Assembly: GCF_036013935.1 (NCBI RefSeq)
Contig: NZ_CP107902.1
Span: forward strand, 8,155,001-8,219,000
Direction of reading: 5' to 3'
DNA length: 64,000 nucleotides
DNA from: Streptomyces sp. NBC_00461
GTDB lineage: Bacteria > Actinomycetota > Actinomycetes > Streptomycetales > Streptomycetaceae
In this document: in pieces, positions 47,036-59,573 of the stretch
Numbering within the stretch: the first letter of the stretch is position 1
How the letters are laid out: each line of letters starts with the position of its first letter
Program-made: the position numbers and the translations under genes
The notes under the pieces: model-generated
What the model was told of the DNA's origin: nothing
Database searches by the model: none
The model's input: only the letters and a program-made list of their open reading frames with translations

Positions 47036-47227
47036 GTGCTCACCACCCGCAGACGTCCCGGGGGAGGTCCCAGATGCGGCCTCGCCGGTCTCGCCGTCGT
47101 GGCGCCGCTGGCGTTCCTCACGACCCGGCTGGCGCTGACCCGCACGATCCCGTTCAAGTACTCCTTCGACGACCACGGCCCGGGCCACTACGTCAACGCG
47201 CTTGCTCCACCAGGGGTGTTGAGCTAG
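47036..47227 (+). CDS. Possible 63-residue fragment with one hydrophobic segment
   Basis: The 504-base stretch 46756-47260 holds no convincing full gene. The only coding-like part is a GTG-started frame with a hydrophobic stretch ('GLAGLAVVAPLAFLTTRLAL') followed by 'TRTIPFKYSFDDHGPGHYVN'. The sequence after it looks truncated, so this may be the surviving N-terminus of a lost membrane protein. Confidence 0.25.
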   Translation: MLTTRRRPGGGPRCGLAGLAVVAPLAFLTTRLALTRTIPFKYSFDDHGPGHYVNALAPPGVLS

Positions 47228-47260
47228 TTCGGGGACGTGCTGTAGCCCGGGGCGCAGGAG

Positions 47261-47848
47261 TTACGCGCGGGTGTTCCACTCGGCAATGACCGGTCGGCCG
47301 TGTTCCGTCGACAGACGGCTGACCGTGCCCGTCGCCAACTGGAAGAGACGCCCGTCCGCGGCCGGCAGGCCCAGCCGGCGGGCCGTCAGCACCCGTAGGA
47401 AATGTCCGTGGGCCACCAGGACCACATCGCCGTCCAGGAGCGCCGCGTCCACCCGGGACAGCACCCGGTCGGCGCGCTGCCCGATCTGCTCCGGCGACTC
47501 TCCCGGCTGCCCGACCGGACCGGGCGGCACCCCGTCGGTCCACAGGTCCCAGTCGGGCCGGGTGCGGTGGATCTCGACGCTGGTGACGCCCTCGTAGGCG
47601 CCGTAGTCCCACTCGTGCAGGTCGGAGTCGACGACGGCCCCGGTGACGCCCGCGAGTTCGGCGGTGCGTATCGCGCGGTCGAGCGGGCTGGTCAGCGCGC
47701 GTGCGAAGGTCCGCCGGGAGAGGAGTGGAGCGAGGGACTTGGCCTGCTCCTCACCGTGCTGGGTGAGGGGCAGGTCGGTCCAGCTGGTGTGCTGTCCCGA
47801 CACGCTCCACTCCGTCTCGCCGTGGCGGACCAGGAGAAGGTCCCCCAC
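47261..47848 (-). CDS. Histidine phosphatase family protein
   Basis: A 195-residue phosphoglycerate-mutase-like phosphatase. The phospho-acceptor His9 lies in 'LVRHGETEWS' and the second catalytic His in 'VLVAHGHFLRV' (about residue 147). It is the last gene of the pentose-phosphate operon, 7 bases after gnd. A role in removing phosphate from a sugar phosphate is plausible but inferred only from position. It starts at GTG 47848. Confidence 0.85.
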   Translation of the reverse strand: MGDLLLVRHGETEWSVSGQHTSWTDLPLTQHGEEQAKSLAPLLSRRTFARALTSPLDRAIRTAELAGVTGAVVDSDLHEWDYGAYEGVTSVEIHRTRPDWDLWTDGVPPGPVGQPGESPEQIGQRADRVLSRVDAALLDGDVVLVAHGHFLRVLTARRLGLPAADGRLFQLATGTVSRLSTEHGRPVIAEWNTRA

Positions 47849-47855
47849 GGCGGGC

Positions 47856-48731
47856 CTACTTCGACTCGACGGCGTGCCCGCCGAACTGGTTGCGCAGCGC
47901 GGAGATCATCTTCATCTGCGGGGAGTCGTCCTGGCGGGAGGCGAACCGCGCGAAGAGCGAGGCGGTGATCGCGGGCAGCGGCACCGCGTGGTCGATGGCC
48001 GCCTCGACGGTCCAGCGGCCCTCGCCGGAGTCCTGCGCGAAGCCCTTCAGCTTGTCTAGGTGCTCGTCGTCGTCGAGGGCGTTGACCGCGAGGTCCAGCA
48101 GCCAGGAACGGATGACCGTGCCGTCCTGCCAGGAACGGAACACCTCACGGACGTTGTCCACCGAGTCGACCTTCTCCAGCAGCTCCCAGCCCTCGGCGTA
48201 GGCCTGCATCATGGCGTACTCGATGCCGTTGTGGACCATCTTGGAGAAGTGCCCGGCGCCGACCTTGCCCGCGTGGACATAGCCGTAGGGGCCCTCCGGC
48301 TTGAGCGCCTCGAAGATCGGCTGCAGCCGCTCGACGTGCGCCTTCTCGCCGCCGACCATCAGCGCGTAGCCGTTCTCCAGACCCCACACACCACCGGAGA
48401 CACCCGCGTCGACGAAGCCGATGTCCTTGGCGCCCAGCTCCGCGGCGTGCTTCTCGTCGTCCGTCCAGCGGGAGTTGCCACCGTCGACGACCGTGTCGCC
48501 GGGGGAGAGGAGGCCGCCGAGTTCGTCGACGACGGACTGGGTGGCGGGGCCGGCCGGGACCATCACCCAGATCACGCGAGGGGCTTCGAGCTGCTCCACC
48601 AGTTCGGCGAGGCTCTTGACGTCGGTGACCTCGGGGTTGCGGTCGTAGCCGATGACGGTGTGGCCTGCGCGGCGGATCCGCTCGCGCATGTTGCCGCCCA
48701 TCTTGCCCAGACCGATGAGACCGAGCTGCAT
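47856..48731 (-). CDS. gnd: 6-Phosphogluconate dehydrogenase, short form
   Basis: A 291-residue decarboxylating dehydrogenase. It has the N-terminal Rossmann 'LIGLGKMGGNM', substrate motif 'DAGVSGGVWGLENGYALMVGG' (about 117-137) and catalytic Lys in 'HFSKMVHNGIEY'. The short length marks the GndA-like form, rather than the 470-residue enzyme. It converts 6-phosphogluconate to ribulose 5-phosphate, CO2 and NAD(P)H. It follows pgi by one base, within the pentose-phosphate operon. Confidence 0.93.
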   Translation of the reverse strand: MQLGLIGLGKMGGNMRERIRRAGHTVIGYDRNPEVTDVKSLAELVEQLEAPRVIWVMVPAGPATQSVVDELGGLLSPGDTVVDGGNSRWTDDEKHAAELGAKDIGFVDAGVSGGVWGLENGYALMVGGEKAHVERLQPIFEALKPEGPYGYVHAGKVGAGHFSKMVHNGIEYAMMQAYAEGWELLEKVDSVDNVREVFRSWQDGTVIRSWLLDLAVNALDDDEHLDKLKGFAQDSGEGRWTVEAAIDHAVPLPAITASLFARFASRQDDSPQMKMISALRNQFGGHAVESK

Positions 48732-48732
48732 G

Positions 48733-50421
48733 TCAGTTGCCTTCCTTGAGTTCGCGGTACGCGGCCACGAGAGCGGTGGTGGATGGATCGAGGCCGGGGA
48801 CGGACCCCGCCGCGGCAGCGGCTGACGTATACGTCTCGGTCAGGGCGGGCTCGACGCGCTTGGCGAGGACCTTGCCGAGTTCGACGCCCCACTGGTCGAA
48901 GGAGTCGATGTTCCAGACGGCGCCCTGGACGAACACCTTGTGCTCGTACAGGGCGATCAGCTGCCCCAGCACCGAGGGGGTCAGCTCGCGCGCCAGGATC
49001 GTGGTCGTGGGGTGGTTGCCCAGGAAGGTGCGGTGCGCCACCTGTTCCTCGGCGACCCCCTCCGCGCGCACCTCGTCCGCGGTCTTGCCGAAGGCCAGCG
49101 CCTGGCCCTGAGCGAACAGGTTGGCCATCAACAGGTCGTGCTGGGCCGCCAGTTCGTCGCTCAGCTCGCCGGCCGGACGGGCGAAGCCGATCAGGTCGGC
49201 GGGGATGAGCCGGGTGCCCTGGTGGATCAACTGGTAGTACGCGTGCTGACCGTTGGTGCCGGGCGTGCCCCACACCACCGGGCCGGTCTCCCATCCGACC
49301 ACCTGGCCGTCACGGTCCACCGACTTGCCGTTGGACTCCATGTCCAGCTGCTGCAGATACGCGGTGAACTTCGACAGGTAGTGGCTGTACGGCAGCACGG
49401 CATGCGACTGGGCGTCGAAGAAGTTGCCGTACCAGATGCCCAACAAGCCCAGAATCAGCGGGGCGTTGGCCTCGGCGGGCGCGTTTCGGAAGTGCTCGTC
49501 GACGATGCGGAAGCCGTCGAGCAGCTCGCGGAAGCGGTCCGGACCGATGGCGATCATCAACGACAGGCCGATCGCCGAGTCGAAGGAGTAGCGGCCGCCG
49601 ACCCAGTCCCAGAACTCGAACATGTTGTCCGGGTCGATGCCGAACTCGCCGACCTTGCCGGCGTTCGTCGACAGCGCGACGAAGTGCCGGGCGACCGCCT
49701 TGTCGTCGCCGCCGAGGCCGGCCAGCAGCCAGGTGCGGGCCGACGTGGCGTTGGTGATGGTCTCGATCGTGGTGAACGTCTTGGACGCGACGATGAACAG
49801 CGTCTCCGCCGGGTCCAGGTCCCGCACCGCCTCATGGAGGTCGGCGCCGTCCACGTTCGAGACGAAACGGAACGTCAACTCCCGTGCCGTGAAGGTGCGC
49901 AGCGCCTCGTACGCCATCGCCGGACCGAGGTCGGAGCCGCCGATGCCGATGTTGACGACGTTGCGGATGCGCTTGCCGGTGTGACCGGTCCACTCGCCCG
50001 AACGGACCCGCTCGGCGAAGGCGCTCATCTTGTCGAGGACCGCGTGGACCTCGGGCACGACGTTCTCGCCGTCGACCTCGATCACCGCGTCTCGGGGCGC
50101 GCGCAGTGCGGTGTGCAGCACCGCCCGGTCCTCGGTGACGTTGATCTTCTCGCCGCGGAACATGGCGTCGCGCAGACCGGACACATCGGTGGCGACGGCC
50201 AGTTCCCGCAGCAGAGCGAGGGTCTCGTCGTTGACCAGGTGCTTGGAGTAGTCGATGCGCAGGTCACCGACGCGCACGACGTACCGCTCGGCGCGCCCGG
50301 GGTCCTGCGCGAACAGCTCACGCAGCCGCGGGCGCTGCAGCACGTCCGCGCGGTGGTCCTCCAGCGCCGTCCACTCGGGCCGGCGGCTGAGCCTGGGGGA
50401 GTCGGACGAAGAGTCAGACAT
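48733..50421 (-). CDS. pgi: Glucose-6-phosphate isomerase
   Basis: A 562-residue full-length isomerase interconverting glucose 6-phosphate and fructose 6-phosphate. It has the substrate-binding '[19 protein letters not shown]' and '[13 protein letters not shown]', and C-terminal blocks '[14 protein letters not shown]' and 'LPYSHYL'. ATG 50421 overlaps the end of opcA by 8 bases. A second pgi elsewhere in the genome is likely, as Streptomyces commonly carry two sets of these genes. Confidence 0.95.
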   Translation of the reverse strand: MSDSSSDSPRLSRRPEWTALEDHRADVLQRPRLRELFAQDPGRAERYVVRVGDLRIDYSKHLVNDETLALLRELAVATDVSGLRDAMFRGEKINVTEDRAVLHTALRAPRDAVIEVDGENVVPEVHAVLDKMSAFAERVRSGEWTGHTGKRIRNVVNIGIGGSDLGPAMAYEALRTFTARELTFRFVSNVDGADLHEAVRDLDPAETLFIVASKTFTTIETITNATSARTWLLAGLGGDDKAVARHFVALSTNAGKVGEFGIDPDNMFEFWDWVGGRYSFDSAIGLSLMIAIGPDRFRELLDGFRIVDEHFRNAPAEANAPLILGLLGIWYGNFFDAQSHAVLPYSHYLSKFTAYLQQLDMESNGKSVDRDGQVVGWETGPVVWGTPGTNGQHAYYQLIHQGTRLIPADLIGFARPAGELSDELAAQHDLLMANLFAQGQALAFGKTADEVRAEGVAEEQVAHRTFLGNHPTTTILARELTPSVLGQLIALYEHKVFVQGAVWNIDSFDQWGVELGKVLAKRVEPALTETYTSAAAAAGSVPGLDPSTTALVAAYRELKEGN

Positions 50422-51349
50422 GTGAGGGGGTCTCCTTGGTGGCCTCGCCGCGCAGGGCGACGGCGTACATCTCGTCCGCGTCGAGGCGCCGCAGCTCCTC
50501 GGCGATGAGTTCGGAGGTGGTGCGGACCTTGAGCGCGAGGGTGCGCGGAGGCTGGTCCGGCAGGGCCAGCGTGGCCAGCGGGCCCTCGGGGCGGTCGATG
50601 ACGATCTCGCCCTGCTCGGTCCCGAGACGGACGGCCGTCACGACCGGGCCGGCGGTGACGACACGGTCGATCCTCACGTTCAGCCGCGCCTCCAGCCAGC
50701 GCGCCAGCAGCTCCGCCGCCGGGTTCTCGGCCTCCGCCTCCACGGCCCCCGAGATGATCCTGCTGCGGGCCTGGTCCAGGGCCGCAGCCAGCATCGAACG
50801 CCACGGGGTCAGCCGGGTCCAGGCGAGGTCGGTGTCACCGGGCGCGTAGGAACGGGCCCGCTGCTCCAGCGCCTCCATCGGGTTCTCCACCGCGTACAGG
50901 TCGGTGATCCTGCGCTGGGCGAGGGCGCCCAGCGGGTCCTTGGCGGGCACCTTTGGCGCGTCCACCGGCCACCACACCACGACCGGCGCGTCCGGCAGCA
51001 GCAGCGGCAGGACGACGGAGCCGGCGTGGTCGGACACCTCGCCGTAGGTGCGCAGCACCACTGTCTCGCCGGTGCCCGCGTCGGCGCCCACCCGCACCTC
51101 CGCGTCCAGCTTGGACGCCATGCGGTCGCGCGGGGTGCGGGCGTGTCGCTTGATGACGACCAGGGTGCGCGAGGGGTGCTCGTGCGAGGCCTCCTCGGCC
51201 GCCTTGATCGCGTCGTAGGCGTTCTCCTCGTCCGTGACGATGACCATCGTCAGGACCATGCCCACGGCGGGGGTGCCGATGGCGCGGCGGCCCTGCACCA
51301 GCGCCTTGTTGATCTTGCTTGCCGTGGTGTCGGTCAGGTCGATCTTCAT
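50414..51349 (-). CDS. opcA: Glucose-6-phosphate dehydrogenase assembly protein
   Basis: A 311-residue OpcA homolog, required in actinobacteria and cyanobacteria for active, assembled glucose-6-phosphate dehydrogenase. The N-terminal '[18 protein letters not shown]', the '[15 protein letters not shown]' block and '[10 protein letters not shown]' are characteristic. Its ATG overlaps the zwf stop (ATGA). In many actinobacterial operons opcA is followed by the lactonase gene pgl; here pgi follows instead. Confidence 0.93.
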   Translation of the reverse strand: MKIDLTDTTASKINKALVQGRRAIGTPAVGMVLTMVIVTDEENAYDAIKAAEEASHEHPSRTLVVIKRHARTPRDRMASKLDAEVRVGADAGTGETVVLRTYGEVSDHAGSVVLPLLLPDAPVVVWWPVDAPKVPAKDPLGALAQRRITDLYAVENPMEALEQRARSYAPGDTDLAWTRLTPWRSMLAAALDQARSRIISGAVEAEAENPAAELLARWLEARLNVRIDRVVTAGPVVTAVRLGTEQGEIVIDRPEGPLATLALPDQPPRTLALKVRTTSELIAEELRRLDADEMYAVALRGEATKETPSHV

Positions 51350-52899
51350 GGCCTGCGCCAGCTCCGTCCGTCTCGTGCGAGCATCTCGTCGGCTTCCTCG
51401 GGTCCCCAGCTTCCCGAGGGGTACTGCGGGGGCTTGCCGTGCTGCGCCCAGTACTTCTCGATCGGGTCGAGGATCTTCCAGGACTCTTCCACTTCCTGGT
51501 GACGGGGGAACAGGTTGGCGTCGCCGAGCAGCACGTCCAGGATGAGGCGCTCGTACGCCTCCGGGGAGGACTCGGTGAACGACTCGCCGTAGGCGAAGTC
51601 CATCGACACGTCCCGGATCTCCATGGAGGTGCCGGGCACCTTGGAGCCGAACCGCACCGTCATGCCCTCGTCGGGCTGGACGCGGATGACGATCGCGTTC
51701 TGGCCGAGCTCCTCCGTGGCGGAGGAGTCGAAGGGGGAGTGCGGGGCCCGCTGGAAGACGACCGCGATCTCGGTGACCCGGCGGCCCAGGCGCTTGCCGG
51801 TGCGCAGATAGAACGGGACGCCCGCCCAACGGCGGTTGTCCACCTCCAGCTTGACGGCCGCGTAGGTGTCGGTCTTCGACCGCGGGTCGATGCCGTCCTC
51901 CTGCAGGTAGCCGGGCACCTTGGCGCCGCCCTGCCAGCCCTCGGCGTACTGCGCGAGAACGGTGTGCTCGCCCAGCTTCTCCGGCACCCGCACCGACTTG
52001 AGGACCTTGAGCTTCTCGGTGAGCAGCGACTCGGCGTCGAAGGCGATGGGCTCCTCCATCGCGGTGAGCGCCATCAGCTGGAGGAGGTGGTTCTGGATGA
52101 CGTCACGGGCGGCGCCGATGCCGTCGTAGTACCCGGCCCGGCCGCCGATACCGATGTCCTCGGCCATCGTGATCTGGATGTGGTCGACGTAGGACCGGTT
52201 CCAGATCGGCTCGTACATCTGGTTGGCGAAGCGGAGCGCCAGGATGTTCTGGACGGTCTCCTTGCCCAGGTAGTGGTCGATGCGGAACACCTGGTCCGGC
52301 TCGAACACGTCGTGCAGGAGCGCGTTCAGGTCGCGCGCGCTCGCCAGGTCGTGCCCGAACGGCTTCTCGATCACCGCACGCCGCCAGGAGCCCTCCCGGG
52401 CCCGTGCCAGACCGTGCTTCTTCAGCTGCTGGACGACCTTGGGGAAGAACTTCGGCGGTACGGAGAGGTAGAAGGCGAAGTTGCCGCCCGTGCCGCGGGA
52501 GGCGTCCAGCTCGTCAACGGCCGACTTCAGCTGCTTGAACGCCGTGTCGTCGTCGAAGTCGCCCGGAACGAAGCGCATGCCCTCGGCCAGCTGCTGCCAG
52601 ACCTCCTCGCGGAACTCGGTGCGCGCGTGCTCGCGGACCGCGTCGTGCACGACCTGCGCGAAGTCCTGGTCCTCCCAGTCCCGGCGGGCGAACCCGACCA
52701 GGGAGAAGCCCGGCGGCAGCAGGCCGCGGTTGGCGAGGTCGTAGACGGCGGGCATCAGCTTCTTGCGGGACAGGTCGCCGGTGACACCGAAGATGACGAG
52801 ACCGGACGGACCCGCGATACGCGGCAGCCGGCGGTCGCGCTCGTCGCGCAACGGGTTGGTCCAGTCGAGTCCGGCCCCGACCACTGCTTTCTCGGTCAT
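51346..52899 (-). CDS. zwf: Glucose-6-phosphate 1-dehydrogenase
   Basis: A 517-residue enzyme with the nucleotide-binding '[17 protein letters not shown]' and active-site 'RIDHYLGKE' motifs. It makes NADPH and 6-phosphogluconolactone from glucose 6-phosphate. The start overlaps the tal stop (ATGA) and the stop overlaps the opcA start, so the trio is tightly coupled. Confidence 0.95.
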   Translation of the reverse strand: MTEKAVVGAGLDWTNPLRDERDRRLPRIAGPSGLVIFGVTGDLSRKKLMPAVYDLANRGLLPPGFSLVGFARRDWEDQDFAQVVHDAVREHARTEFREEVWQQLAEGMRFVPGDFDDDTAFKQLKSAVDELDASRGTGGNFAFYLSVPPKFFPKVVQQLKKHGLARAREGSWRRAVIEKPFGHDLASARDLNALLHDVFEPDQVFRIDHYLGKETVQNILALRFANQMYEPIWNRSYVDHIQITMAEDIGIGGRAGYYDGIGAARDVIQNHLLQLMALTAMEEPIAFDAESLLTEKLKVLKSVRVPEKLGEHTVLAQYAEGWQGGAKVPGYLQEDGIDPRSKTDTYAAVKLEVDNRRWAGVPFYLRTGKRLGRRVTEIAVVFQRAPHSPFDSSATEELGQNAIVIRVQPDEGMTVRFGSKVPGTSMEIRDVSMDFAYGESFTESSPEAYERLILDVLLGDANLFPRHQEVEESWKILDPIEKYWAQHGKPPQYPSGSWGPEEADEMLARDGRSWRRP

Positions 52900-54041
52900 G
52901 CTGCGTCAACTCCCTTGCTGTCCAGGGACTTCGTCACGGCGTTCAGCAGGTCCTGCCAGGCCACCTCGAACTTGGCGACGCCCTCGTCCTCCAACTGCTT
53001 CACGACCTGGTCGTAGGAGATCCCGAGCGCTTCCACGGCCGCCAGGTCGGCGCGGGCCTGCGCGTAGCCGCCGGTCACCGTGTCGCCGGTGATGTCGCCG
53101 TGGTCGGCGGTGGCGTCGAGGGTGGCCTCCGGCATGGTGTTGACGGTGCCGGGGGCGACCAGCTCGTCGACGTACAGGGTGTCCTTGTACGCCGGGTCCT
53201 TCACGCCGGTCGAGGCCCACAGCGGGCGCTGCCTGTTGCCCTTGGCGCCGGCGAGGGCGGCCCAGCGCTCGCCTCCGAAGACATCCTCGTAAGCCTCGTA
53301 GGCGAGCCGCGCGTTGGCGAGCGCCGCCCTGCCCTTGAGCGCGAGGGCCTCGGCCGTGCCCAGCACGGTCAGCCGCTTGTCGATCTCGGAGTCGACACGG
53401 GAGACGAAGAAGGAGGCCACGGAGTGGATGGCGGAGAGGTCCAGGCCCTTCGCGGCGGCCTTCTCCAGGCCCGCCAGATAGGCGTCCATGACCTCGCGGT
53501 AGCGCTCCAGGGAGAAGATCAGCGTGACGTTGACGCTGATACCGAGGCCGATGACCTCGGTGATCGCCGGGAGGCCCGCCTTGGTCGCCGGGATCTTGAT
53601 CATGACGTTGGGGCGGTCCACGAGCCAGGCGAGCTGCTTGGCCTCGGCGATCGTGGCCGCCGTCTGCTGGGCGAGGCGCGGGTCGACCTCGATGGAGACC
53701 CGGCCGTCGCGGCCGCCGGTGGCGTCGTGCACGGGCCGCAGTATGTCGGCGGCGGCACGCACGTCCGCGGTGGTCATCATGCGTACGGCCTCGTCGACCG
53801 TGACGCCGCGCACGGCGAGGTCGGCGAGCTGCTCCTCGTAGCCCGCGCCGGAGCCGATGGCGGCCTGGAAGATGGACGGGTTGGTGGTCACGCCCACCAC
53901 GTGCTTGTTCTCGACGAGTTCGGCGAGGTTGCCGGACTCGATCCGCCTGCGCGACAGGTCGTCGAGCCAGATGGAGACGCCTTCGTCGCTGAGGCGCTTG
54001 AGTGCTCCCGCAGGCGCGGTTGCTTCGGTCACAGTGATCAT
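52896..54041 (-). CDS. tal: Transaldolase
   Basis: A 381-residue type 2-like transaldolase. The Schiff-base lysine lies in '[11 protein letters not shown]', with '[12 protein letters not shown]' near the N-terminus and '[12 protein letters not shown]' later. It exchanges three-carbon units between sugar phosphates. ATG 54041 is preferred, with an AGAAAGAAG purine stretch directly before it. It is 19 bases after the tkt stop. Confidence 0.93.
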   Translation of the reverse strand: MITVTEATAPAGALKRLSDEGVSIWLDDLSRRRIESGNLAELVENKHVVGVTTNPSIFQAAIGSGAGYEEQLADLAVRGVTVDEAVRMMTTADVRAAADILRPVHDATGGRDGRVSIEVDPRLAQQTAATIAEAKQLAWLVDRPNVMIKIPATKAGLPAITEVIGLGISVNVTLIFSLERYREVMDAYLAGLEKAAAKGLDLSAIHSVASFFVSRVDSEIDKRLTVLGTAEALALKGRAALANARLAYEAYEDVFGGERWAALAGAKGNRQRPLWASTGVKDPAYKDTLYVDELVAPGTVNTMPEATLDATADHGDITGDTVTGGYAQARADLAAVEALGISYDQVVKQLEDEGVAKFEVAWQDLLNAVTKSLDSKGVDAA

Positions 54042-54060
54042 CTTCTTTCTGGCGATCGGA

Positions 54061-56136
<2,076 letters not shown>

Positions 56137-56188
56137 CTTCAAGAAATCCTCGATCGAAGCGTCGTAACTGCTCTGATGCCTTCAAACT

Positions 56189-56205
56189 TAAAAGTCTGAC
56201 TTTTA
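56189..56205. promoter_or_regulatory. AT-rich palindrome between tkt and the AraC-type regulator
   Basis: TAAAAGT (56189-56195) and ACTTTTA (56199-56205) form perfect 7-bp arms around CTG. It lies 53 bases from the tkt start and 78 from the regulator start. In this GC-rich genome such a site is conspicuous and fits an operator of the divergent promoters. Confidence 0.6.
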
Positions 56206-56282
56206 CGGTGGAAGGTCGGCGTGTGTCAGCCTGTGGTGAAAGTGGGACACGGAGAGCTTCGGCCGGGCGGCGTGAGAAGGAC

Positions 56283-57188
56283 ATGGCGGACAGAACCATC
56301 CAAGGTGGAGACGATGACGGCCAGGTGGACGGCATTCGAACGTTCCCCTTCCCGGTCGAGCTGAGCGTGGGTGGAGTCGGCATCCAGGTCGGCCCGATGG
56401 GGGCCGGACGGACCTGGCACGCCGAGGCTCCGCTGGAGCGTGTGCACCGCATCGACTTCCACGTGGTGATGCTCTTCGAGGGCGGGTCCGTCCGCCACAT
56501 GATCGACTTCGCGGAGCACGAGGCGTCGGGCGGCGATGTGCTGTGGATCCGTCCGGGACAGGTCCACCGTTTCTCGCGCACCAGCGAGTACCGCGGAACC
56601 GTCCTGACCATGCAGCCCGGCTTTCTGCCCCGCGCCACGGTGGAGGCGACCGGCCTCTACCGCTACGACCTGCCGCCCCTGCTCCACCCGGACGCACCCC
56701 GGCTGGACGGCCTCCGCTCCTCCCTCGCCCAGCTGCAACGCGAGTACGAGGACACCGCGACGCTGCCGCTGAGCCTGCACACCGCGGTACTGCGCCACTC
56801 CCTGACGGCGTTCCTGCTGCGCCTCGCGCATCTGGCGGCCAGTTCGGCGGAGGCGGCGCGCCGTCAGTCGGACACGACCTTCACGCTCTTCCGGGACGCC
56901 GTGGAGAAGAGCTTCGCCACCAACCACAGCGTCAGCGCCTACGCCGACTCCCTCGGGTACTCCCGCCGCACCCTCGTCCGCGCGGTCCGCGCCGCCACCG
57001 GCGAGACCCCCAAGGGCTTCATCGACAAACGGGTCGTCCTGGAGGCCAAGCGCCTCCTGGCCCACACCGACATGCCGATCGGCCGCGTCGGCGCCGCGAT
57101 CGGCTTCCCGGACGCCGCGAACTTCTCCAAGTTCTTCCAGCAGCACACGGAGTTGACACCGGCGGCGTTCCGGGCGGAGCTGCGCTGA
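56283..57188 (+). CDS. AraC family transcriptional regulator
   Basis: A 301-residue regulator. The N-terminal part is cupin-like ('HRIDFHVVMLFEGGSVRHMIDF', 'GDVLWIRPGQVHRFSR'). The C-terminal double helix-turn-helix spans about residues 205-300 ('VSAYADSLGYSRRTLVRAVRAATG' and 'IGRVGAAIGFPDAANFSKFFQQH'). It is divergent from the tkt operon and may control it in response to a sugar or sugar phosphate. ATG 56283 has GAGAAGGA upstream. Confidence 0.88.
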   Translation: MADRTIQGGDDDGQVDGIRTFPFPVELSVGGVGIQVGPMGAGRTWHAEAPLERVHRIDFHVVMLFEGGSVRHMIDFAEHEASGGDVLWIRPGQVHRFSRTSEYRGTVLTMQPGFLPRATVEATGLYRYDLPPLLHPDAPRLDGLRSSLAQLQREYEDTATLPLSLHTAVLRHSLTAFLLRLAHLAASSAEAARRQSDTTFTLFRDAVEKSFATNHSVSAYADSLGYSRRTLVRAVRAATGETPKGFIDKRVVLEAKRLLAHTDMPIGRVGAAIGFPDAANFSKFFQQHTELTPAAFRAELR

Positions 57189-57288
57189 CGGAGTGCGCCG
57201 GTACCGACGACGGGTCGGTGCGTGCCCGACGCGTCCTTTGCTGTGCATGGGCTGTGCATGACGTGATCTTTGCCTGGTGGGCCCAACG

Positions 57289-57306
57289 GTTCGTCTGGCC
57301 TTCACT
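57289..57306 (+). promoter_or_regulatory. Possible PHO box before the phosphoesterase gene
   Basis: GTTCGTC (57289-57295) and CTTCACT (57300-57306) are 11 bases apart, the spacing of the GTTCACC-like direct repeats bound by PhoP in Streptomyces. Each repeat deviates at two positions. The downstream gene encodes a secreted phosphoesterase, which makes phosphate control plausible. Confidence 0.4.
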
Positions 57307-57381
57307 CAGAGGCGGGTAAAGAACCTCTAGCGTTACGGCGCCTCCCCCCGCGCGTCCGTCACCTCTGTCCGGAGGACAGTT

Positions 57382-58272
57382 ATGACCGCCGTCAAGGCAC
57401 CCAAGCGCAACAGCCGTTCCCTCACCGCTCTCGCCGGGGCCGTCGCCCTCACCGCCACGTCGATCGGGCTGTGGACCGTCACGGCCTCCACGGCTCAGGC
57501 AGCCGCTCTCCCGACCCCCGACCACGTGGTGGTCGTGGTGATGGAGAACCACGCCTATTCGCAGGTGATCGGCAGCTCCAGCGCCCCGTACCTCAACAAC
57601 ACCCTCAAGGCGGGTGGCGCGAACCTCACGCAGTCCTACGGTCTCACCCACCCCAGTGAGCCGAACTACTACATGCTGTTCTCGGGCTCCAACCAGGGCC
57701 GCACCGACGACAGTTGTGTGGGTGTCGGATCCATCTCCGCACCCAACCTCGCCTCCGAGCTGATCGCCGCCGGCAAGAGCTGGAAGAGCTACAACGAGTC
57801 GCTGCCCAGCCAGGGTTCGACGACCTGCAGCAGCGGCAACTACGCGCAGAAGCACAACCCTTGGTTCGGCTTCTCCAACGTGCCGACCAACACCGCGATG
57901 ACCTTCGCGCAGTTCCCGACCGACTACACGACCCTGCCCAAGGTCTCCTTCGTCACCCCGAACCTGTGCAGTGACATGCACGACTGCTCGGTCTCCACGG
58001 GCGACACCTGGATCAAGGACAACCTGGGCGCGTACGCCACCTGGGCCCAGACCCACAACAGCATCCTCGCCGTCACCTTCGACGAGGACAACAAGCAGTC
58101 CGGCAACCGCATCCCCACTCTCTTCTACGGGCAGCACGTCACGCCCGGCAGCTCCAGCGCGACCACCTACAACCACTACAACGTCCTGCGGACCGTGGAG
58201 GACCTGGCCGGTCTGAGCGCGCACGCGGGCAACGCCGCCTCCGCCTCCGACATCAGCGGCATCTGGAACTGA
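57382..58272 (+). CDS. Secreted phosphoesterase (acid phosphatase AcpA/phospholipase C-like family)
   Basis: A 296-residue exported protein. A signal peptide of about 40 residues ends near 'STAQAA'. The mature part has the family start 'DHVVVVVMENHAYSQVIG' (the metal-binding Glu-Asn), 'THPSEPNYYMLFSG', and the metal cluster 'VTFDEDN' late in the protein. Members hydrolyse phosphate mono- or diesters outside the cell. GTG/ATG choice is simple: ATG 57382 with GGAGGA upstream. The possible PHO box fits phosphate-starvation control. Confidence 0.85.
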   Translation: MTAVKAPKRNSRSLTALAGAVALTATSIGLWTVTASTAQAAALPTPDHVVVVVMENHAYSQVIGSSSAPYLNNTLKAGGANLTQSYGLTHPSEPNYYMLFSGSNQGRTDDSCVGVGSISAPNLASELIAAGKSWKSYNESLPSQGSTTCSSGNYAQKHNPWFGFSNVPTNTAMTFAQFPTDYTTLPKVSFVTPNLCSDMHDCSVSTGDTWIKDNLGAYATWAQTHNSILAVTFDEDNKQSGNRIPTLFYGQHVTPGSSSATTYNHYNVLRTVEDLAGLSAHAGNAASASDISGIWN

Positions 58273-58277
58273 CGCCC

Positions 58278-59573
58278 GTGTATCTCGCGGACTCCCGCAG
58301 CACCAAGGCCGCCGTCGCCCCGGACTCCCGTCCGGGGCGGCGGCCGGCCGCCGTGCCCGCCACCGTGCTGGCCCTGGGCGCGGTCAGCCTGATCACGGAC
58401 ATCTCCTCGGAGATGGTCACGGCCGTGCTTCCGCTCTACGTGGTCGCGGGCCTCGGTCTGTCGCCGCTCGGGTTCGGTCTCCTCGACGGCATCAACAACG
58501 GCGTCGGCGCCCTGGTCAGGCTGGCCGGCGGTCACCTCGCCGACCGGGGAGGCCGCCGACACAAGATCGTGGCCGGCGTCGGCTACGGCCTGTCGGCGCT
58601 GTGCAAGCCACTGCTGCTGCTCGCCCACACCCTCCCCGTGATCAGCGCCGTGCTCGCGGCCGACCGCACCGGCAAGGGCCTGCGCACCGCACCCCGGGAC
58701 GCGATGATCTCCCTGGCCACCGAACCCGAGCACCGGGGACGGGCGTTCGGGGTGCACCGCGCCATGGACACCACCGGTGCGCTGCTCGGCCCGCTCGTCG
58801 CCTTCGCCGTCCTGCGCGCCACCGTCGACGGTTATGACGCGGTCTTCGCGGTCAGCGGCTGCGTCGCCGTACTCGGCGTCCTGGTCCTGGTGCTGTTCGT
58901 GCCCCGCCGCATCGTCGCCCCCGCCGATGCCGTACGGCCGCCCGAGCCCGGCCCCCGGCCGACACTGCGGGACGCGCTCGCGCTGCTGCACCGCCCGCAG
59001 CTGCGCCGGCTCACGGTGTGCGCGACCCTGCTCGGCCTGACCACCGTGAGCGACTCCTTCCTGTATCTGCTGCTCCAGCGCGAAAGCGACCTGCCCGCCC
59101 ACCTGTTCCCGCTGCTGCCGTTGGGCACGGCCGCCTTCTTCCTGCTGCTGGCCGTCCCGCTCGGCGCCCTGGCCGACCGCGTCAACCGCCGCCGCCTCTT
59201 CCTGGCCGGCCACGGCGTCCTGCTGCTCGGCTACGGCCTGGTGCTCTCCCCGTGGCACGGCGTCCCCGCCGTGGTCGCCGTCCTCGTCCTGCACGGCACC
59301 TTCTACGCGGCCACCGACGGAGTGCTCGCTGCGGCCACCGCGGGGGCTGTTCCGGCACAACACCAGGGTGCCGGGCAGGCGTTGGTGGGCACCGGGCAGG
59401 CGCTGGCCCGGTTCGCCTGCTCCCTCGCCTTCGGTGCGGCCTGGAGCCTGTGGGGCGGTCGGAGCGCGCTCGCCGTCACCGCCGCCGCACTGGCCGTCAG
59501 CGCCGTCGTGGCCTCGTTCGTCCTCCGTACCGCCGATGAGGCGCCCGCAACCGCCGATGAGGTGCCCGCATGA
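58278..59573 (+). CDS. MFS transporter
   Basis: A 431-residue, 12-helix major facilitator protein. The first helix region is 'VSLITDISSEMVTAVLPLYVV', the loop is 'GGHLADRGGRRHKIVAGVGYGLSALCK', and the helix 4-5 block is 'DRTGKGLRTAPRDAMISL'. This pattern is seen in a bacterial efflux/importer branch of unknown substrate. GTG 58278 begins 5 bases after the phosphoesterase stop, so the genes are probably co-transcribed, and its stop overlaps the next start (ATGA). Confidence 0.82.
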   Translation: MYLADSRSTKAAVAPDSRPGRRPAAVPATVLALGAVSLITDISSEMVTAVLPLYVVAGLGLSPLGFGLLDGINNGVGALVRLAGGHLADRGGRRHKIVAGVGYGLSALCKPLLLLAHTLPVISAVLAADRTGKGLRTAPRDAMISLATEPEHRGRAFGVHRAMDTTGALLGPLVAFAVLRATVDGYDAVFAVSGCVAVLGVLVLVLFVPRRIVAPADAVRPPEPGPRPTLRDALALLHRPQLRRLTVCATLLGLTTVSDSFLYLLLQRESDLPAHLFPLLPLGTAAFFLLLAVPLGALADRVNRRRLFLAGHGVLLLGYGLVLSPWHGVPAVVAVLVLHGTFYAATDGVLAAATAGAVPAQHQGAGQALVGTGQALARFACSLAFGAAWSLWGGRSALAVTAAALAVSAVVASFVLRTADEAPATADEVPA

